DNA from: Pseudomonas wuhanensis
GTDB lineage: Bacteria > Pseudomonadota > Gammaproteobacteria > Pseudomonadales > Pseudomonadaceae
DNA length: 64,000 nt
Assembly: GCF_030687395.1 (NCBI RefSeq)
Contig: NZ_CP117430.1
Span: 2,356,001-2,420,000 of the forward strand
Direction: 5' to 3'
Position numbers and translations under genes: made by a program. Under the pieces are notes generated by a model that did not search any database, was not told the DNA's origin, and was given only the letters and a program-made list of their open reading frames with translations. Shown here one piece after another: positions 57,771-64,000 of the stretch (its first letter is position 1; each line of letters opens with the position of its first letter).

Positions 57771-59513
57771 ATGTTCGACAAAAACAATAAGCTGCGACAT
57801 AGCGTTTCATTGGCAGCCATGCTGGCACTCAACGGGTTGAGCGCTGCGGCCTGGGCCGACGCCTATGAAGACGCCGCCAAGAAATGGATTGGCAGCGAGT
57901 TCAAACCGTCCACCCTGACTGCTGAACAGCAGCTGGAAGAGTTGAAGTGGTTCATCAAGGCGTCCGAGCCGTTTCGCGGGATGAACATCAAGGTGGTCTC
58001 GGAAACCATCGCGACCCACGAATATGAATCCAAAGTGTTGGCCAAGGCGTTTACCGAAATCACCGGGATCAAGCTGACCCACGACCTGCTGCAGGAAGGC
58101 GACGTGGTGGAAAAGCTGCAGACCCAGATGCAATCGGACAAGAACATCTATGACGGCTGGGTCAACGACTCGGACCTGATCGGTACGCACTTTCGCTATG
58201 GCAAGACCGAGTCGATCACCGACCTGATGGCCAACGAAGGCAAGGCCTATACCTCGCCGACACTGGATATCAAAGACTTCATCGGCATCTCGTTCACCAC
58301 CGCGCCGGACGGCAAGGTCTATCAACTGCCTGACCAGCAGTTCGCCAACCTCTATTGGTTCCGTGCCGACTGGTTCGAGCGGGCGGACTTGAAAGCGAAA
58401 TTCAAAGAAAAGTACGGCTACGAATTGGGCGTGCCGGTGAACTGGTCGGCCTATGAAGACATCGCCAAGTTCTTCAGCGAAGACGTCAAGGAAATCGACG
58501 GCAAGCGCGTCTACGGTCACATGGACTACGGCAAGAAAGACCCGTCCCTGGGCTGGCGCTTCACTGATGCCTGGTTCTCCATGGCCGGTGCCGGCGACAA
58601 GGGCATACCCAATGGCTTGCCGGTGGACGAGTGGGGCATCCGCGTCGAGGATTGCCATCCGGTCGGTTCCAGCGTGACCCGCGGCGGCGACACCAACGGC
58701 CCGGCGGCAGTGTATGCGACCACCAAGTACGTGGACTGGATGAAAAAATACGCGCCACCGGAAGCGGCGGGCATGACCTTCTCCGAATCCGGCCCGGTGC
58801 CATCCCAGGGCAACATCGCCCAGCAAATCTTCTGGTACACCGCGTTTACCGCCGACATGACCAAACCAGGCCTGCCGGTGATGAACGCCGACGGCACGCC
58901 GAAATGGCGCATGGCGCCGTCGCCGAAAGGTCCGTACTGGGAAGAGGGCATGAAGCTCGGTTATCAGGACGCCGGTTCCTGGACCTTCCTCAAGTCCACG
59001 CCTGAAAAGCAAAAACTCGCGGCGTGGCTGTACGCGCAGTTCGTGACCTCGAAAACTGTATCGCTGAAGAAAACCATCGTCGGCCTGACGCCGATCCGCG
59101 AATCGGACATCAACTCGCAAGCGATGACCGACCTGGCGCCGAAACTCGGTGGTCTGGTGGAGTTCTATCGCAGCCCGGCCCGGGTGCAATGGACCCCGAC
59201 CGGGACCAACGTGCCGGACTATCCTCGCTTGGCGCAACTGTGGTGGAGCCACATCGCCGAAGCGGCCAGTGGCGAGAAAACGCCACAACAGGCACTGGAC
59301 GGTCTGGCCAAGGATCAGGATGCGATCATGACCCGTCTGGAACGCTCCAAGGTACAACCGACCTGCGGGCCGAAAATGAATCCGGAGCGGGATGCGCAGT
59401 ATTGGTTCGATCAGCCGGGTGCGCCGAAACCGAAACTGGAAAACGAGAAACCTAAAGGCGAAACCGTGAGCTATGCCGAACTGCTGAAATCGTGGGAGGC
59501 GGCGCGTAAGTAA
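57771..59513 (+). CDS. glpV: Periplasmic substrate-binding protein of the ABC operon (GlpV-like)
   Basis: A 580-aa type 1 extracellular solute-binding protein. A signal peptide ends at about 30 (LSAAAWA-DAYE). It is longer than MalE-like proteins (about 400) and carries a C-terminal extension with two Cys-containing parts ('RVEDCHPVG' and 'VQPTCGPKMN') and 'NPERDAQYWFDQPGAPKP'. The 'YQLPDQQFANLYWFRADWF' stretch is the ligand-cleft hinge region. AGGAGG lies 7 nt before the start. It ends in a terminator, so the operon is six genes. It should set transporter specificity; glycerol or a related polyol is inferred by gene order alone. Confidence 0.88.
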   Translation: MFDKNNKLRHSVSLAAMLALNGLSAAAWADAYEDAAKKWIGSEFKPSTLTAEQQLEELKWFIKASEPFRGMNIKVVSETIATHEYESKVLAKAFTEITGIKLTHDLLQEGDVVEKLQTQMQSDKNIYDGWVNDSDLIGTHFRYGKTESITDLMANEGKAYTSPTLDIKDFIGISFTTAPDGKVYQLPDQQFANLYWFRADWFERADLKAKFKEKYGYELGVPVNWSAYEDIAKFFSEDVKEIDGKRVYGHMDYGKKDPSLGWRFTDAWFSMAGAGDKGIPNGLPVDEWGIRVEDCHPVGSSVTRGGDTNGPAAVYATTKYVDWMKKYAPPEAAGMTFSESGPVPSQGNIAQQIFWYTAFTADMTKPGLPVMNADGTPKWRMAPSPKGPYWEEGMKLGYQDAGSWTFLKSTPEKQKLAAWLYAQFVTSKTVSLKKTIVGLTPIRESDINSQAMTDLAPKLGGLVEFYRSPARVQWTPTGTNVPDYPRLAQLWWSHIAEAASGEKTPQQALDGLAKDQDAIMTRLERSKVQPTCGPKMNPERDAQYWFDQPGAPKPKLENEKPKGETVSYAELLKSWEAARK

Positions 59514-59534
59514 TCGTCTGTAATGCGAAACGCG

Positions 59535-59562
59535 AACGGCACCGTAAGGTGCCGTTTTTGTT
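59535..59562 (+). terminator. Terminator of the glp-type ABC operon
   Basis: AACGGCACC (59535-59543), loop GTAA, GGTGCCGTT (59548-59556), then TTT-G-TTT. Confidence 0.9.
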
Positions 59563-59578
59563 TGTGCCTGTTCCTCCG

Positions 59579-59674
59579 CTATCGCGGGCAAGCCCGCTCC
59601 CACAGTGGATAGGGAATGGTCATAAAATCTGCTACTAGCGCGAAACCTGTGGGAGCGGGCTTGCCCGCGATGGC
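59579..59674. repeat. REPIN between glpV and higA2
   Basis: CTATCGCGGGCAAGCCCGCT(CCCACA) (59579-59604) is inverted at 59648-59673. Confidence 0.92.
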
Positions 59675-59696
59675 GTCATCGGACACAACAGTGGAT

Positions 59697-60011
59697 TCAG
59701 GTCAGCGCCGCCAGCTGTTGAACGGTCTCCGGAAAGCGCTCGACCAGCCGGATCAGCGTTGTCGCCTGAGCATTAGGTTTCGCTCGTCCTTGCTCCCAGT
59801 TCTCCAGCGTCCGGGTGTTGGTGCGCAAGTACATCGCAAACACCGGCCGGGAGAGATTCAGTTGCTGGCGGATGCCAACCACTTCCTCTGCCGTAATCGG
59901 AGCCAGCTTGGCCAGTTTTACTTTGTGCGTGCGTAGAGTGACTTTACCTTGGCGCTCATCGACCAAGGCTTCAAACCCCTCCACCAGCTCGGAAAAAATG
60001 TCACGTTTCAT
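59697..60011 (-). CDS. higA: HigA2-type antitoxin (XRE-family helix-turn-helix)
   Basis: A 104-aa protein. The C-terminal XRE HTH is 'EEVVGIRQQLNLSRPVFAMYLRTNTRTLENWEQGRAKPN' (about 43-81), and the N-terminal 35 residues ('RDIFSELVEGFEALVDERQG') are the toxin-wrapping part. This closely follows Vibrio cholerae HigA2 (SRxVFAxxLxTxxRTLENWEQGR). It overlaps the toxin gene by 11 bp and is translated second, the higBA order. ATG 60011 is chosen because the longer frame contains the toxin's C-terminal codons. It should bind its own promoter. Confidence 0.88.
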   Translation of the reverse strand: MKRDIFSELVEGFEALVDERQGKVTLRTHKVKLAKLAPITAEEVVGIRQQLNLSRPVFAMYLRTNTRTLENWEQGRAKPNAQATTLIRLVERFPETVQQLAALT

Positions 60012-60351
60012 CGCTCGTTCTCGCTTTGATTTCTTGATAAAGCATTTCTTTAAGCAGTTTTTTCTGTTGTGGCGTGAGATCGTCCTGCTCGTTCTTGCCA
60101 TACAAGGTAAAGAGCCAGAATTGGTCGAAGCCGGACCACCAGTAATAAATCACCCTCAGCCCACCGCGCTTGCCCTTGTTTCGCCGCTCATCCACCACTC
60201 GAATTTTGCGCAGACCTCCGGTGCCTTCGACGACATCTCCCGCTTCCGGGTTTTGCAGCAGCTCCTGCTGGAACCGATGAAACAGATCGTCATCCAGGTA
60301 GTCACTTCGATGCTTTTGAAATACGGGTAATTCGATAAAAAGAGCGTCCAT
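60001..60351 (-). CDS. higB: HigB2-type toxin (RelE/ParE superfamily mRNA interferase)
   Basis: A 116-aa RelE-fold protein that in this family cleaves mRNA on the ribosome. Recognisable HigB2 stretches: 'FIELPVFQKHRSDYLDDD' at the N-terminus, 'NPEAGDVVEGTGGLRKIRV' (about 36-54), 'KGKRGGLRVIYYW' (about 61-73) and 'FTLYGKNEQDDLTPQQKK' (about 82-99). Catalytic-type basic and Tyr residues are present, so it looks active. It is first in the operon. TACG-N7-CGTA at 60358-60372, just upstream, may be the HigA operator. The pair sits between two unrelated core operons, like an inserted addiction module. Confidence 0.88.
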   Translation of the reverse strand: MDALFIELPVFQKHRSDYLDDDLFHRFQQELLQNPEAGDVVEGTGGLRKIRVVDERRNKGKRGGLRVIYYWWSGFDQFWLFTLYGKNEQDDLTPQQKKLLKEMLYQEIKARTSDET

Positions 60352-60582
60352 GTTCTGTACGTTACCTGCGTATATTTCTATCACAAGAATCGAATAGGTC
60401 AAGGCTTCTGTTCCTGCCCAATTCGGTCAAGTCATTACGATAAAGTCGAAGGCAGGATCGGGATGTAGGACGCGGATGATTCACCCGCGAGGCGATTCTG
60501 GATATTGGGGAGGAGAGGGGAAGAAGCGGGCCAGCCTTATGACCCGAAACGTACGCTTGCTCGGTGAGGTTCAAGACGGTAG
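60352..60582. other. Intergenic region between higB and the sensor-kinase gene
   Basis: 231 bp. The first 60 bp (60352-60410) are A/T rich and hold the higB promoter with TACG-N7-CGTA (60358-60372). I see no gene or terminator in the rest, where purine-rich stretches (60505-60530) stand out. Confidence 0.4.
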
Positions 60583-61989
60583 CTACATTGCATTTTCGTT
60601 TTTGGGGAAAGCGAGTCTGAACACGGTCATCGCACCGGGGAGGCTTTCAACTTCGGCCACTCCCTGATGCAAGCTCATGATCGACCGCACGATGGCCAGG
60701 CCCAGCCCGGTGCTGCCTTGCGAGCGGGAGCGGCTGCTGTCGACCCGGTAAAAGCGGTCGAATAGATGCGGCAGATGCTGTGCTTCGATGCCCGCGCCGG
60801 GGTTGCTGACTTGCAGCGAAACCTGAGTTGCCTCTTGTTCAATATGTAGCGAAACCGTTTGCCCAGCCGGGCAGTGGCGCAGGGCGTTGGACAGCAGGTT
60901 CGAGATCGCGCGTTGAATCATCAACCGGTCGCCCAGCACGCGTGCGCTGCCGGTCACGCTCAGGCTGATGCGCTTGTCTTGCGCCGACAGGGAAAACAGG
61001 TCGGCCACTTTCTCGGCTTCTGCTTCCAGGGCGACCGATTCGAAGGACGTGAGCGCTGCCGGGTTGCTGGCCTGCGCCAGAAACAGCATGTCCGAGACAA
61101 TCCGCGCGACACGCTCCAGTTCTTCGGTGCAAGACACCAAGACGTTTTTGTACGCCTCGGCCGTGCGTTCCCGGGACAGCGTCACCTGTGCCTTGCCCAT
61201 CAAATTGTTGATCGGCGTGCGCAGTTCATGGGCCAGGTCATCGGAGAACTGCGACAACTGCTGCACACCGTTGTCGAGGCGATCCAGCATGACGTTGATT
61301 CCCTGGGCCAATTCACTGAGTTCCTGGGGCATGTCGAGCACTGACAGCCGATGGCCGAGGTCTTGCGTCGAGACCATCGCGGCCACTTTGCGAAACTCGC
61401 GCAACGGCATCAGCCCCCGCTGTACGGCGGCCCAGGCACTGAGGCCGATAAAGATCAGCAGCAACGGCAAAGCAATCAGCGTCGAGCGCAGATAGGCGCT
61501 GAGCAACGCCTGATTGTGGGCATCGTCCATCGACAGCAGCACCGGGACGCGGGCACTGTCCTTGATGCGGACCAACCGAGAGGCGGTCAGGTAGCGCTTG
61601 CCTTGATCGTCGGTGCCGGTGGAGAACGCCAGTTGTTCGTCGGTGGCCAGCGCTGCCTTGCGCTCAAGACGCGGGTCGACCATGCCTGAGCCGGATTTCA
61701 ACAGTGGCGTGCGCAAGTTGGTGCGGTCATAAATCGTCAGGGTGAGGTTGTCATGGCCCATGACCTGATCGAGCAGAATGTGCGGCGCCGAACGAATTTC
61801 TGCGGGATCGGCGTACAGCGACAGGCTGTGTTCCACCTGTTCCATCTTCTGGGCCAGGCTGTTTCTGGATAGCGCGTTCAACTCATGTGTCAGGGCGAAA
61901 TAAGCCAGGATCGCCAGAAACACTACCAGCAGCGCCCCGAGAGTAGTCACCGTCAGGCCGAGGCGCATCGACAGGCTGGCCGGCTTCAT
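60583..61989 (-). CDS. czcS: Heavy-metal sensor histidine kinase (CzcS/CopS-like)
   Basis: A 468-aa membrane kinase. Transmembrane helices at about 10-32 and 165-187 enclose a periplasmic sensor region. HAMP (about 188-240) is followed by the H-box 'FSDDLAHELRTPINNL' (phospho-His at about 251), the N-box 'NLLSNALRHCPAG' and G-boxes 'NPGAGIEAQHLPHLFDRFYR' and 'GSTGLGLAIVRSI'. The protein type and length are those of CzcS/CopS/IrlS kinases. It begins inside the end of the regulator gene (4-bp overlap), and the czcC-like efflux gene is divergent. Zinc, cadmium, cobalt or copper sensing is inferred from context. Confidence 0.9.
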   Translation of the reverse strand: MKPASLSMRLGLTVTTLGALLVVFLAILAYFALTHELNALSRNSLAQKMEQVEHSLSLYADPAEIRSAPHILLDQVMGHDNLTLTIYDRTNLRTPLLKSGSGMVDPRLERKAALATDEQLAFSTGTDDQGKRYLTASRLVRIKDSARVPVLLSMDDAHNQALLSAYLRSTLIALPLLLIFIGLSAWAAVQRGLMPLREFRKVAAMVSTQDLGHRLSVLDMPQELSELAQGINVMLDRLDNGVQQLSQFSDDLAHELRTPINNLMGKAQVTLSRERTAEAYKNVLVSCTEELERVARIVSDMLFLAQASNPAALTSFESVALEAEAEKVADLFSLSAQDKRISLSVTGSARVLGDRLMIQRAISNLLSNALRHCPAGQTVSLHIEQEATQVSLQVSNPGAGIEAQHLPHLFDRFYRVDSSRSRSQGSTGLGLAIVRSIMSLHQGVAEVESLPGAMTVFRLAFPKNENAM

Positions 61990-62660
61990 TCCCGTGCCTC
62001 CAGCACATAGCCGACACCGCGCAGGGTGTGGATCAGTTTGCTGTCGAACGGGTCGTCGATCTTGGCGCGCAAACGGCGGATCGAGACTTCGACCACATTG
62101 GTGTCGCAGTCGAAATTCATGTCCCACACCAGCGAAATGATCTGGGTGCGGGTGAGCACCTCGCCAGACTGGCGCATCAGCAGATGCAGCAGGGCGAACT
62201 CCTTGGTGGTCAGGTCAATGCGCTGCTCGCCGCGAAAGGCGCGGTGGCGTCCCGGATCGAGTTCCAGGTCGGCGACTTTGAGCACCTGCGGCACCGGGAT
62301 GTTTTCGCTGCGGCGCATCAGTGTGCGCACCCGCGCCAGCAATTCGGGGAACTCGAACGGTTTGACCAGATAATCGTCGGCGCCCAGATCCAGGCCGCGA
62401 ATCTTGTCGGCCAGACGCCCGCGTGCGGTGAGCATCATCACCCGGGTGGAATGGGTGCGACGCAATTGTTCCAGCACGCCCCAGCCATCGAGTTCCGGCA
62501 GGTTCACATCCAGAATCACCAGGTCATACGCCTGCTGTTGCGCCAGATGCAGTCCATCGGCGCCAGTGGCCGCATGGTCAACGATATAGCCACTTTCCGT
62601 CAGTCCCTGGTGCAAGTATTCGGCAGCTTTAAGCTCGTCCTCGACGACAAGGATTCGCAT
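61986..62660 (-). CDS. czcR: Heavy-metal response regulator (CzcR/CopR-like, OmpR family)
   Basis: A 224-aa regulator. The receiver domain has 'VVEDE' acidic residues (5-9), phospho-Asp in 'DLVILDVNLPELDGW' (about 51), Thr in 'VMMLTARG' and Lys in 'GADDYLVKPFEF'. The winged-helix domain (about 125-220) contains 'DLTTKEFALLHLLMRQSGEVLTR' and 'VVEVSIRRLRAKIDD'. It is highly like CzcR/CopR/IrlR. It is divergent from the CzcC-like gene across 467 bp. Expected targets are its own operon and the efflux genes. Confidence 0.92.
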   Translation of the reverse strand: MRILVVEDELKAAEYLHQGLTESGYIVDHAATGADGLHLAQQQAYDLVILDVNLPELDGWGVLEQLRRTHSTRVMMLTARGRLADKIRGLDLGADDYLVKPFEFPELLARVRTLMRRSENIPVPQVLKVADLELDPGRHRAFRGEQRIDLTTKEFALLHLLMRQSGEVLTRTQIISLVWDMNFDCDTNVVEVSIRRLRAKIDDPFDSKLIHTLRGVGYVLEARE

Positions 62661-63127
62661 GATCTATCACCACTTTTATTTAATGGATATTTAATTAAGG
62701 TGGCCGGGAAAGTTGTTGTTTTTGTAGTGGCTTCCGGACGGGATTTAATAACGACTAGAGGTTGTGAATTCCTGGTTTCCTACAGGGATTTCCCTGTGCG
62801 ATGGCGTGCAAGGTAAAGGCTGTAGTGGCTACAGGGTCAACTGAAATGCCGGGTCTTGAGCCCTGAAAATGGCGATCTGCGACAGCCTGTCGCAGCAGGC
62901 AAGCCCGAGTGCCTATGCGCCACATTCAGGCAAGGGCTGTTTGGCAGATAACTACCGTGTATTTGTTTCCATGTATTGCTATGTCGCCTTTCGCACTTCG
63001 TATCCTAGATCAAAACAACTTCCACAAACCGTGGATGACGGATTTGTAATGTTCCAGTCACCTTGCCGATAAGTTCAAAACCCTACCGTGGCGGCATCAA
63101 AAATTCTTGAATAAAGGAAGTCTTCCA
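62661..63127. other. Divergent regulatory region, czcR / czcC-like
   Basis: 467 bp without a plausible gene. Contents: CTGTAG-TGG-CTACAG (62820-62834), the perfect 19-bp palindrome CTGCGACAG-C-CTGTCGCAG (62877-62895), a repeated CAGGG motif (CTACAGGGATTTCCCTG at about 62780-62796), and an A/T-rich stretch at 62660-62700 next to czcR. The A/T-rich 63085-63115 precedes the czcC Shine-Dalgarno. Confidence 0.5.
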
Positions 63128-64000
63128 TTGCCCGGTTTAAAAGAACTGACGGCGCGATCACGCCTGAAAAAAACAGCGAGGACAGTGACGGCCAGCGTTG
63201 TGTTGCTGGCCGGCACGGGGCTTGTGCATGCATCGACCCTGACCCTCGATCAAGCCCTGCAAACGGCATTCGCCGGTAATCCGGATCTGGCGGCTGCGCA
63301 GTGGGAGATCGGTATCGCCGAGGGTGATCGCAAACAGGCCGGTCTGATCCCCAACCCCGAAGTGTCGTGGGAGGCCGAAGACACTCGTCGCGATTCGCGA
63401 ACCACCACGGTGATGCTCAGCCAACCGATCGAGCTGGGCGGCAAACGTGGCGCACGGATTGACGTCGCCAGCCGCGCGCAGGACGCCGCCGGGATCGAGT
63501 GGGAGCGTAAGCGCAATGCCTTGCGCGCCGACGTGATTCAGGCGTTCAACGGCGCCCGGACCGCGCAACAGCGCTTGCAGTTGTCCCGTCAGTCGCTGCA
63601 ACTCGCCGAACACGGTTTGCGCGTCGCCCAAGGACGCATCGAGGCTGGTAAATCATCGCCAGTCGAAGGCACCCGGGCGCAAGTGCAATTGTCCGAAGTG
63701 CGTCTGGAGTTGAGCCGCGCCGAGCGCGATCAGGCCAACGCCTATCAGCAATTGGCGCAGGTCATGGGCGCACCGTTGCCAGCCTCGACCACCGTGCAAG
63801 CGGCCACGCAAAGCATGCCCACCGTGCCACCGGCGAGCCGATTGCTGGAGCGCCTGAACGAGACCGCTGAGCTGCGTCTGGCCAAATTGCAGATCGATCA
63901 GCGCGAAGCCTCATTGGGTCTGGAAAAGTCGCAACGCATTCCCGACCTGACCGTGAGCATTGGCAGTCAATACAGCGAAACCGAGCGCGAGCGGGTCAAC
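63128..64000 (+). CDS. czcC: CzcC-like outer-membrane channel of a metal RND efflux system (partial, runs off the window)
   Basis: An open frame from TTG 63128 to the window end (291 codons visible). AAAGGAAG at 63113-63120 is a good Shine-Dalgarno 7 nt upstream, and no ATG is available in frame, so TTG is the likely start. The N-terminus is basic with a signal peptide (about 18-36, 'TASVVLLAGTGLVHA'). The mature part begins 'STLTLDQALQTAFAGNPDLAAAQWEI', the TolC/OEP-family start. 'NPEVSWEAEDTRRD' and 'SQPIELGGKRGARI' (about 75-110) are typical of CzcC/CusC-type metal channels. Facing the CzcRS genes across the gap, it should be the first gene of a czcCBA operon. The czcB and czcA genes would lie outside. 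Confidence 0.88.
   Translation, partial: MPGLKELTARSRLKKTARTVTASVVLLAGTGLVHASTLTLDQALQTAFAGNPDLAAAQWEIGIAEGDRKQAGLIPNPEVSWEAEDTRRDSRTTTVMLSQPIELGGKRGARIDVASRAQDAAGIEWERKRNALRADVIQAFNGARTAQQRLQLSRQSLQLAEHGLRVAQGRIEAGKSSPVEGTRAQVQLSEVRLELSRAERDQANAYQQLAQVMGAPLPASTTVQAATQSMPTVPPASRLLERLNETAELRLAKLQIDQREASLGLEKSQRIPDLTVSIGSQYSETERERVN

Overview
The window looks like the chromosome of a Pseudomonas of the fluorescens group. The evidence is the leuC-leuD-leuB-asd-fimV block, the duplicated tRNA-Ala/tRNA-Glu locus behind gltX, the high GC with Pseudomonas-like codon use, and the many copies of a GTGGGAGCGGGCTTGCCCGC-type extragenic palindrome (REP), mostly as inverted pairs (REPINs). Most of the window is core genome. 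Accessory elements are two copies of one IS4-family insertion sequence, a HigB2/HigA2-type toxin-antitoxin pair, and the start of a metal-efflux locus.

Layout. 1-3.2 kb: 3' end of an arylamine N-acetyltransferase, a 5'-incomplete ribbon-helix-helix-like ORF, an NCS2 xanthine/uracil permease, tRNA-Asn and two small unknown genes. 3.4-10.8 kb: aromatic aminotransferase, uvrB, a frameshifted IS4-family copy (A) inside a REPIN, gltX, and two tandem tRNA-Ala/tRNA-Glu units. 11-14.6 kb: TetR regulator, alpha/beta hydrolase, thioesterase, dusC, and ibpA with a sigma-32 promoter and a ROSE-type RNA thermometer. 14.8-19.8 kb: an HscC chaperone locus (DUF1266 protein, J-domain protein fused to a DUF805-like membrane tail, HscC Hsp70). 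20-24 kb: a five-PAS GGDEF/EAL protein and a LysR regulator. 24.4-35.2 kb: leuC, leuD, methyltransferase, leuB, asd, intact IS4-family copy B, an Asd-like protein without its catalytic Cys, and fimV. 35.5-41.6 kb: GNAT, tamA, tamB. 41.8-46.6 kb: MarR repressor with an OMF/EmrA/EmrB tripartite efflux operon. 46.7-51.3 kb: lpxH and ppiB on the minus strand, glnS and cysS on the plus strand. 51.4-59.5 kb: a sigma-54 activator divergent from a six-gene ABC operon with the rhizobial glycerol (glpSTPQUV) layout. 59.7-64 kb: higA2/higB2, a CzcRS-type two-component system, and the start of a divergent czcC-like gene that runs off the window.

The observations that deserve most attention are these. Both IS copies sit at the same point and in the same orientation within REP palindromes, with a 10-bp target duplication in copy A, so this IS4-family element appears to target REPs. 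The two ATPases of the glp-type transporter are degenerate in complementary ways, which predicts one active and one dead ATP site. A sigma-54 promoter with an array of six TGTTCA repeats lies upstream of that operon. The HscC J-protein has HPE instead of HPD and a fused membrane tail. A short rare-Leu-codon ORF followed by a hairpin lies ahead of leuC. I found no CRISPR array, prophage or clear novel defence system.
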